64,000 nucleotides of DNA. Source: Allonocardiopsis opalescens. GTDB lineage: Bacteria > Actinomycetota > Actinomycetes > Streptosporangiales > Streptosporangiaceae. The stretch's first letter is position 1, and the number at the start of each line of letters is the position of its first letter. The notes below the pieces were generated by a model. It was not told the origin of the DNA. It saw only the letters and a list, made by a program, of their open reading frames with translations, and made no database searches. A program made the position numbers and the translations under genes. The DNA is taken from assembly GCF_003002095.1 (NCBI RefSeq), contig NZ_PVZC01000006.1:310001-374000 (forward strand), given 5' to 3'. Of this stretch, positions 58,954 to 64,000 are shown in pieces.

Positions 58954-60948
58954 ATGGCGACGGACACCGACGGCGCGCCCAGCGGGCACGTCCGTCAGCG
59001 CGACACGGTCGGCCCGGCCGGCACCGCCGGGCCGCGCCGGCCCGGCAGGGCCGCCGGCTGGCTGCTGGCGCACCGGGTGGACTCCGTCTCCGGCCCCGGC
59101 GCCACCGGTACGGCCGAGCGGCACCCGTGGTGGAAGGTGATGTGCCTGACGGGCGTGGACTACTTCTCCACGCTCGGATACCTGCCCGCGATCGCCGCGC
59201 TGGCGGCCGGGGCGCTCTCCCCGATCGCCACCCTGCTGATCGTCGCGCTCACTCTGGCCGGGATGCTGCCGATGTACCGCAGGGTGGTGGCGGAGAGCCC
59301 GCACGGCCAGGGCTCGGTGGCCATGCTGGAGCACCTGCTGCCGAAGTGGTGGGGCAAGTTCTTCGTGCTCTGCCTGCTCGGCTTCGTCACCACCTCCTGG
59401 GTCATCACCATCACCCTGTCGGCGGCCGACGCCACCGCGCACATCGTGGAGAACCCGATCGTGCCCGAGGCGCTGCGCCACCAGCACGTGCCGATCACGA
59501 TCGTGCTGCTGCTGGTGCTGGGCGCCGTGTTCCTGGCCGGCTTCAGCGAGGCGGTGAGCATCGCGATCCCGCTGGTCGCGGTCTTCCTGCTGTTGAACGC
59601 GGTGGTCGTCGGCGCGGCCCTGGTGCACGTGGCGGCCGATCCGGTGGTGCTGGGCGGCTGGTGGGAGGCGGTCACCCAGGTGGGTGGCCCGTCGGCCGTG
59701 GCGGGCACCGCGCTGCTGGCCTTCCCACTGCTGGTGCTCGGCCTGTCCGGCTTCGAGACGGGCGCCAGCATGATGCCGCTGGTGCGTTCGACGGGGCGCA
59801 CCGAGGCCGAGCGGCTGCGCGACCGGGTGGTGCGCGGCCGCCGGATGCTGACCACCGCCGCCGTGATCATGAGCGGCTACCTGCTGGCCACGACCTTCGT
59901 CACCGCGGTGCTGATCCCGGCGGAGGAGTTCGCCCCGGGCGGCGCAGCGGAGGGCCGGGCGCTCGCCTATCTGGCCCACGGCTACCTGGGCACCGGCTTC
60001 GGCACCCTCTACGACATCAGCACCATCCTGATCCTGTGGTTCGCCGGCGCCTCCGCGCTGGCCGGGCTGATCAACATCGTCCCCCGCTACCTGCCCAGGT
60101 ACGGCATGGCGCCGGCCTGGGGGCAGGCGGTCCGGCCGGTGGTGCTGGTCTACACCGCGGTCACCATCATGATCACGATCGCCTTCGACGCCGACGTCAC
60201 CGCCCAGTCCGGCGCCTACGCCACCGGGATCCTGGCGATGATGGTCTCGGCCGCGCTCGCCGTCACCCTGGCCGCGCACCGCCGGCGGCGGCACCGGGCG
60301 AGGGCCGGATTCGGCGTCGTCACACTGGTCTTCGGCTACGCGCTGGTCGCCAACGTGGTGGCCAAGCCCGACGGGATCCTCATCTCGCTGGCCTTCGTCG
60401 CCGCCATCGTGGTGATCTCGCTGGTCTCCCGGGTGATGCGCAGCACCGAGCTGCGCGCCGAGCGGATCGAGTTCGACGCCGCGGCGCGGCGGTTCATCGC
60501 CGAGGCGCGCTGCCGGGACGGCCTGCACATCATCGCCAACAAGCGGCAGGCCGGCGACGCAGCCGAGTACCACGCCAAGGAGAAGGAGCAGCGCGGCATC
60601 CAGCCGATCCCCGGCGACGCCCAGGTGCTGTTCGTGGAGATCACCGTGAGCGATCCCTCGGAGTTCAGCAGCGAGCTGCGGGTGAGCGGCCACGAGATCG
60701 GCGGCCACCGGGTGCTGCGCGCGCACAGCCCGGTGGTGCCCAACGCGCTCGCCGCGATCGTGCTGGCGCTGCGCGACCGCACCGGCTGCACACCGCACTG
60801 CTACTTCGGCTGGACCGAGATGCACCCGCTGCTCAACGCCGGCCGCTACGTCCTCTTCGGCGAGGGCGACACCGCGCCGGTCACCCGCGAGGTGCTGCGC
60901 GAGGCCGAACCGGACCCGATCCGGCGGCCGCACATCCATGTGGGGTGA
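58954..60948 (+). CDS. APC superfamily permease (amino acid or KimA-like potassium transporter)
   Basis: 664 aa. A 50-residue Gly/Arg-rich N-terminus, then twelve membrane helices ([21 protein letters not shown], then [20 protein letters not shown], then [21 protein letters not shown], then [18 protein letters not shown]). The GLSGFETGA segment is the APC G-x-G/FE helix. A C-terminal cytosolic domain of about 160 residues ([16 protein letters not shown], then [14 protein letters not shown]) could be a regulatory universal-stress-like domain, the plan of KimA potassium importers. ATG with GAGGAGCGAGGA. The substrate (K+ or amino acid) is not fixed by sequence. Confidence 0.88.
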   Translation: MATDTDGAPSGHVRQRDTVGPAGTAGPRRPGRAAGWLLAHRVDSVSGPGATGTAERHPWWKVMCLTGVDYFSTLGYLPAIAALAAGALSPIATLLIVALTLAGMLPMYRRVVAESPHGQGSVAMLEHLLPKWWGKFFVLCLLGFVTTSWVITITLSAADATAHIVENPIVPEALRHQHVPITIVLLLVLGAVFLAGFSEAVSIAIPLVAVFLLLNAVVVGAALVHVAADPVVLGGWWEAVTQVGGPSAVAGTALLAFPLLVLGLSGFETGASMMPLVRSTGRTEAERLRDRVVRGRRMLTTAAVIMSGYLLATTFVTAVLIPAEEFAPGGAAEGRALAYLAHGYLGTGFGTLYDISTILILWFAGASALAGLINIVPRYLPRYGMAPAWGQAVRPVVLVYTAVTIMITIAFDADVTAQSGAYATGILAMMVSAALAVTLAAHRRRRHRARAGFGVVTLVFGYALVANVVAKPDGILISLAFVAAIVVISLVSRVMRSTELRAERIEFDAAARRFIAEARCRDGLHIIANKRQAGDAAEYHAKEKEQRGIQPIPGDAQVLFVEITVSDPSEFSSELRVSGHEIGGHRVLRAHSPVVPNALAAIVLALRDRTGCTPHCYFGWTEMHPLLNAGRYVLFGEGDTAPVTREVLREAEPDPIRRPHIHVG

Positions 60949-60999
60949 CCCCAGCTCTACCGCCCTACGGGCGCGGGAGGCGCCCTTCGGCGCGACCCC

Positions 61000-61078
61000 G
61001 TTCTGCCGTCCTGAAAAGAGTCCAGGAAGGTAGAACGGCCGGCGGCCGGTCCCCTCGAAGGGGGCCCGGCCGCCGGCC
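61000..61078. terminator. Two hairpins between convergent permease and subtilase genes
   Basis: An imperfect stem pairs 61000-61013 with 61022-61036. A perfect 13-bp stem pairs 61037-61049 with 61066-61078. Another small stem (60969-60974 with 60980-60985) lies before them. Bidirectional terminator. Confidence 0.7.
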
Positions 61079-61089
61079 GTGCCGCCGGG

Positions 61090-63753
61090 TCAGGGACGGG
61101 CGATGGTGATCTCCGGGGAGGTCCAGGTCTCCCAGTGGGCGGGGTCGTCCTCGTCGCCGAGCGCCTTGAGGGCGCGTGCCGACAGGATGTAGCGGCCGTC
61201 GGGGACCTGCCCGCCGGGCTCGCCGTCCGCGCCGAGCAGGGTGCCGTCCCAGGCGTAGGCGAAGAACTCCGTGGGCGTGCCGCTGCGCTCGACGTAGGAC
61301 AGGTCCACGGCCAGGCTGTCCTCGCCGTTCACCGGTTCGCCGGTCTCCGCGTCGAGCACGGTGAGTTCCAGCCGTTCGACCTGGTGGTCGAAGTGCATGG
61401 TCACGTACGGGATGTCGGGCAGCCCGCCGACCGTCTCCAGGGTGTAGCTCGCGCCGTCGGGCTGGTTGGCGAAGCGGCCGCCGGAGACGCACTCGTCGCC
61501 GATGAAGGCGTCGCAGGCGGTGATGCGGGTCAGCCAGGGCATGTCGAGCACCTGGCCGCCGCCCAGGTCGATCGGGGCGATGGCGTCGATCTCCTGGTAG
61601 TCGCCGACGTAGCCCGCGTAGGGCACCCGCACCGTCTCGCCGCCCTCGTCGGTCACCGTGAGGTAGCCGCCGTACTGCATCTGGGCGAAGTCCTGCGCGG
61701 GGGCGGTGATGGTGGCCCGCACCGTGATCGAGCGGCCGGCCGGCACGGTGACTCGCGCGGGGCGGATCACCGCCTCCGCGAACGAGGCGTTGGCGCCGGG
61801 CGCGTAGGTGTCGCCGTGGGTGCCGAGCGCCGGTTCGTGGCCGAGGGTGTAGCGGACCGGGGCGCCGGTGTTGTTGGTGATGCGCAGCCGCTGGGTGCTG
61901 GGGCCGGACTGGCTCTCGCCGAGCGACAGGGCGCTCGGGCTGACGGTGGTGCCGCCCTGCACGGCGCCGGGGACGTCGAGCATGCCGGCGCCCTGGCGGT
62001 GCACCTGGTCCAGGTAGCCGAGGCTGGGGTCGCCCCACCACGGCTGCGGGTCGGCGGTGTTGCGCAGCCGGTCGCGCACCTGCGCCGGGCTGAGGTCCGG
62101 CTCGGTCTCCAGCAGCAGCGCGACGCCGCCCGCGACGTGCGGGGACGACATCGAGGTGCCGCTGATGGCGGCGTAGCCGCCCAGCTCCAGCGGGTAGGTC
62201 GAGCGGATCAGGCCGCCCGGGGCGCCGATGTCGGGCTTGAGGGTGAGGTCGGGGGCCAGGCCGTAGGAGCTGAACGAGCTGATCAGGCCGCCCGTGGGAT
62301 TGGGCGCGCTGGCCTGCTCGTCGGTCCAGGTGAGGGTGACCGGGCCCTGCTCCAGCTGCTCCAGCAGGTGCGCGCCGTCGACGTCGGAGACGCCGACGCC
62401 GAATGCGCCGCGGTCGACGATGCCGCCGCCGGAGAACAGGCCGGGACCGTTGTTGTAGATCACCACGCCGACGGCGCCGGCGTTCACCGCCTCATCGTAC
62501 TTCTCGGCGAAGGTGCAGTCACCGCGCACCAGCAGGGCGACCCGGCCGGTGAGGTCCTCGGGATAGGTGTCGCCGAGCGAGGGGCAGCCCCGGCCGCCGT
62601 TGGCGAGTTCGGCGGTGGTGCCCTCGGTCGGCGGGTCCTGGGTGGCAGCCAGCGGCAGGTACGGCACCTGGCGGCCGCTGGAGTCGACCTGGAAGCTCAG
62701 CGCGCTGATGTGGGTGTTGTCGAAGGAGGCGACGCCGATGACGTCGCGGCCCAGGCCGGGCGCGCCGGCCGAGTAGGCGCCGGTGTCGCCGTCGTTGCCG
62801 ATGGAGGCGACCACGACCACCCCGCGGGCGACCAGGTTGTCGCTGGCGACGGCGGTGGGGTACTGCGGCCAGCTGAACCCGGAGCCGATGCTCATGTTCA
62901 GCACGTCCATGTCGTCGGCGTAGGCGCGCTCCATGGCCTGCACCATGATGTCGGAGGTGGTGCTGCCGGTGCAGCCGAACACCTTGTAGGCGCCGAAGAC
63001 CACTCCGGGCGCCACCCCGGTGACCTCGCCCTCGGCGCCGACGATGCCGGCGACGTGGGTGCCGTGGCCGTTGCAGTCCATCGGGTCGCCGTCGGGCACC
63101 GGGGTGAGGTTGGCGGGGTCGCCGGCGTTGTAGGCGTCGCCGACGAAGTCGTGGCCGGCCACCACCCTGCCGGTGGGCATCGGCCCGGGCCCGCCGAGGT
63201 CGGGGTGCTGGTAGTCGATGCCGGTGTCCATCACGGCGACGCGCACGCCCTCGCCGCTCAGGCCCAGCTCCGACTGGGCGATGTCGGCGCCGGTCATGCC
63301 GAGCGCGGTGGCGAGGTCGGGCTCGGCGGTGGCGGTCTCGGGGACCGGCACGCTCACCACCGGGAAGACCGCCTCGACGCCGGGGGTGCCGCGCAGCCGG
63401 GTCAGCTCCTCGGCGTCGCCCAGCTCCACCGAGAGGCCGTTCCACAGCGTCTCGAAGGTCATCCGCTCGGTGTAGTCGACGCCGCGGGCGTCGGCCGCGG
63501 CCCGGAACTCGGCCCGGTCGTCGCGCAGCGCCGCCCGGGCGCCGCCCTCGACCACCGGCGGGCTCTCCAGCTGGACGAACCACAGGCCCGAGGCGCGGGC
63601 CATCGGGGTGCCGTCGTCGGCGACCGGCGCCGGATGGACGGGGGCCAGCTCGTCCGTCGCACTCGCCGGCACGGCCAGCGAGGCCGTGACCAGGGAGAAC
63701 GATGCCAGTGGCAGCAATAGGCCCAGCGCAAGGCGACGTGGTGCCGCTCTCAT
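61090..63753 (-). CDS. Secreted subtilisin-like serine protease (S8) with PA domain
   Basis: 887 aa. Sec-type signal (RLALGLLLPLASFSLVTASL), an inhibitor I9-like propeptide (about 55-150), and the S8 domain with Asp in AVMDTGIDYQHPD, His in CNGHGTHVAGI, oxyanion Asn in ASIGNDGD and Ser in SGTSMSSPHVAGG. A protease-associated insert (RVALLVRGDCTFAEKYDEA, then GVVIYNNGP) sits between His and Ser. The long C-terminus has Fn3-like beta domains. It degrades extracellular proteins and could feed the peptide uptake locus. ATG at 63753 with GAGGAAAGG. Upstream, 63754-64000 shows an AT-rich stretch that may hold its promoter. Confidence 0.94.
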   Translation of the reverse strand: MRAAPRRLALGLLLPLASFSLVTASLAVPASATDELAPVHPAPVADDGTPMARASGLWFVQLESPPVVEGGARAALRDDRAEFRAAADARGVDYTERMTFETLWNGLSVELGDAEELTRLRGTPGVEAVFPVVSVPVPETATAEPDLATALGMTGADIAQSELGLSGEGVRVAVMDTGIDYQHPDLGGPGPMPTGRVVAGHDFVGDAYNAGDPANLTPVPDGDPMDCNGHGTHVAGIVGAEGEVTGVAPGVVFGAYKVFGCTGSTTSDIMVQAMERAYADDMDVLNMSIGSGFSWPQYPTAVASDNLVARGVVVVASIGNDGDTGAYSAGAPGLGRDVIGVASFDNTHISALSFQVDSSGRQVPYLPLAATQDPPTEGTTAELANGGRGCPSLGDTYPEDLTGRVALLVRGDCTFAEKYDEAVNAGAVGVVIYNNGPGLFSGGGIVDRGAFGVGVSDVDGAHLLEQLEQGPVTLTWTDEQASAPNPTGGLISSFSSYGLAPDLTLKPDIGAPGGLIRSTYPLELGGYAAISGTSMSSPHVAGGVALLLETEPDLSPAQVRDRLRNTADPQPWWGDPSLGYLDQVHRQGAGMLDVPGAVQGGTTVSPSALSLGESQSGPSTQRLRITNNTGAPVRYTLGHEPALGTHGDTYAPGANASFAEAVIRPARVTVPAGRSITVRATITAPAQDFAQMQYGGYLTVTDEGGETVRVPYAGYVGDYQEIDAIAPIDLGGGQVLDMPWLTRITACDAFIGDECVSGGRFANQPDGASYTLETVGGLPDIPYVTMHFDHQVERLELTVLDAETGEPVNGEDSLAVDLSYVERSGTPTEFFAYAWDGTLLGADGEPGGQVPDGRYILSARALKALGDEDDPAHWETWTSPEITIARP

Positions 63754-64000
63754 TGACGCCCTTTCCTCACGTGCGCCAATGAGGCCGTGCGTGTGCCCGT
63801 CCGGAAACGTGCGCACGCCGAAATCACCGTCGCACGCACTCTCGACGTAATCGGTTCCGGCCCCCCGCAAGGGTCAGGCTAGAACGGAACAACTCCGCCG
63901 AGAAGGCCCATTGTTGGCATTTTTCTCTTATGTCAGTCCGGTAACTTTTTCCGCTCGGATTCCTCTCGGTGGACCGCCTCCGGGCCGGGGCGGCGCGCCG

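Noticed and set aside
1-64000. CRISPR array, transposase, prophage or rRNA
   Set aside because: No regularly spaced repeats, no recognisable transposase, phage or rRNA sequence was seen on either strand.

Overview
The window is a 64 kb piece of a very GC-rich actinomycete chromosome. The evidence is strong codon bias, many GTG and TTG starts, ATGA and GTGA gene overlaps, a transmembrane Ser/Thr kinase, a long-tailed signal peptidase I, an actinobacterial LexA (SOS) box, and a cobalamin riboswitch on metE. The gene mix (DUF4240, DUF6504, Methyltransf_19, YcaO) fits Streptosporangiales, Nocardiopsaceae or Streptomyces-like relatives. I cannot fix the genus. No insertion sequence, prophage, CRISPR array or replication origin was seen.

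Layout. 1-15 kb is mostly housekeeping and envelope: the end of an HtrA protease, metE with its riboswitch, lepB, a large phosphatase-like membrane protein, DUF6504 behind a LexA-like operator, TetR, a receptor-type Ser/Thr kinase, a quinone oxidoreductase, an SPFH/NfeD pair and tRNA-Arg(TCT). 15.6-30 kb is mixed accessory content: DUF4240, a bicovalent FAD oxidase, a tartrate-dehydrogenase-like enzyme with a LysR regulator, an SAM methyltransferase, a YcaO protein coupled to a protein that looks like a degenerate HEXXH peptide-modifying enzyme, an SRAP protein, an AhpD-like protein and a secreted multidomain PIG-L deacetylase.

30-46.9 kb is catabolic. A tricarballylate-dehydrogenase-like flavoprotein (tcuA) is divergent from a tripartite tricarboxylate transporter (TctC-B-A) and accompanied by an FCD-type GntR. 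Next comes a ten-gene minus-strand sugar or sugar-acid operon: a ribose-type ABC importer, cupin phosphoglucose isomerase, FGGY kinase, 2-hydroxyacid dehydrogenase, KDPG aldolase, shikimate-dehydrogenase-like enzyme, phosphotriesterase-like lactonase and HAD phosphatase. It lies downstream of a UTRA-type GntR gene. This enzyme set matches no pathway I can name and is the best candidate for an undescribed system. The palindrome TGTCATGACA lies in its promoter region and again in front of the PIG-L gene.

46.9-58.7 kb holds a two-gene cassette of unknown function and a divergent oligopeptide-uptake locus. The locus has two ABC ATPases on the minus strand, then on the plus strand an M19 dipeptidase, binding lipoprotein, two permeases, an M24 peptidase-like protein with altered metal ligands, an alpha/beta hydrolase and a double-length AsnC regulator. 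58.9-64 kb carries an APC-type transporter preceded by helical-phase direct repeats, and a secreted PA-domain subtilase. Most convergent gene pairs are separated by perfect GC-rich hairpins.
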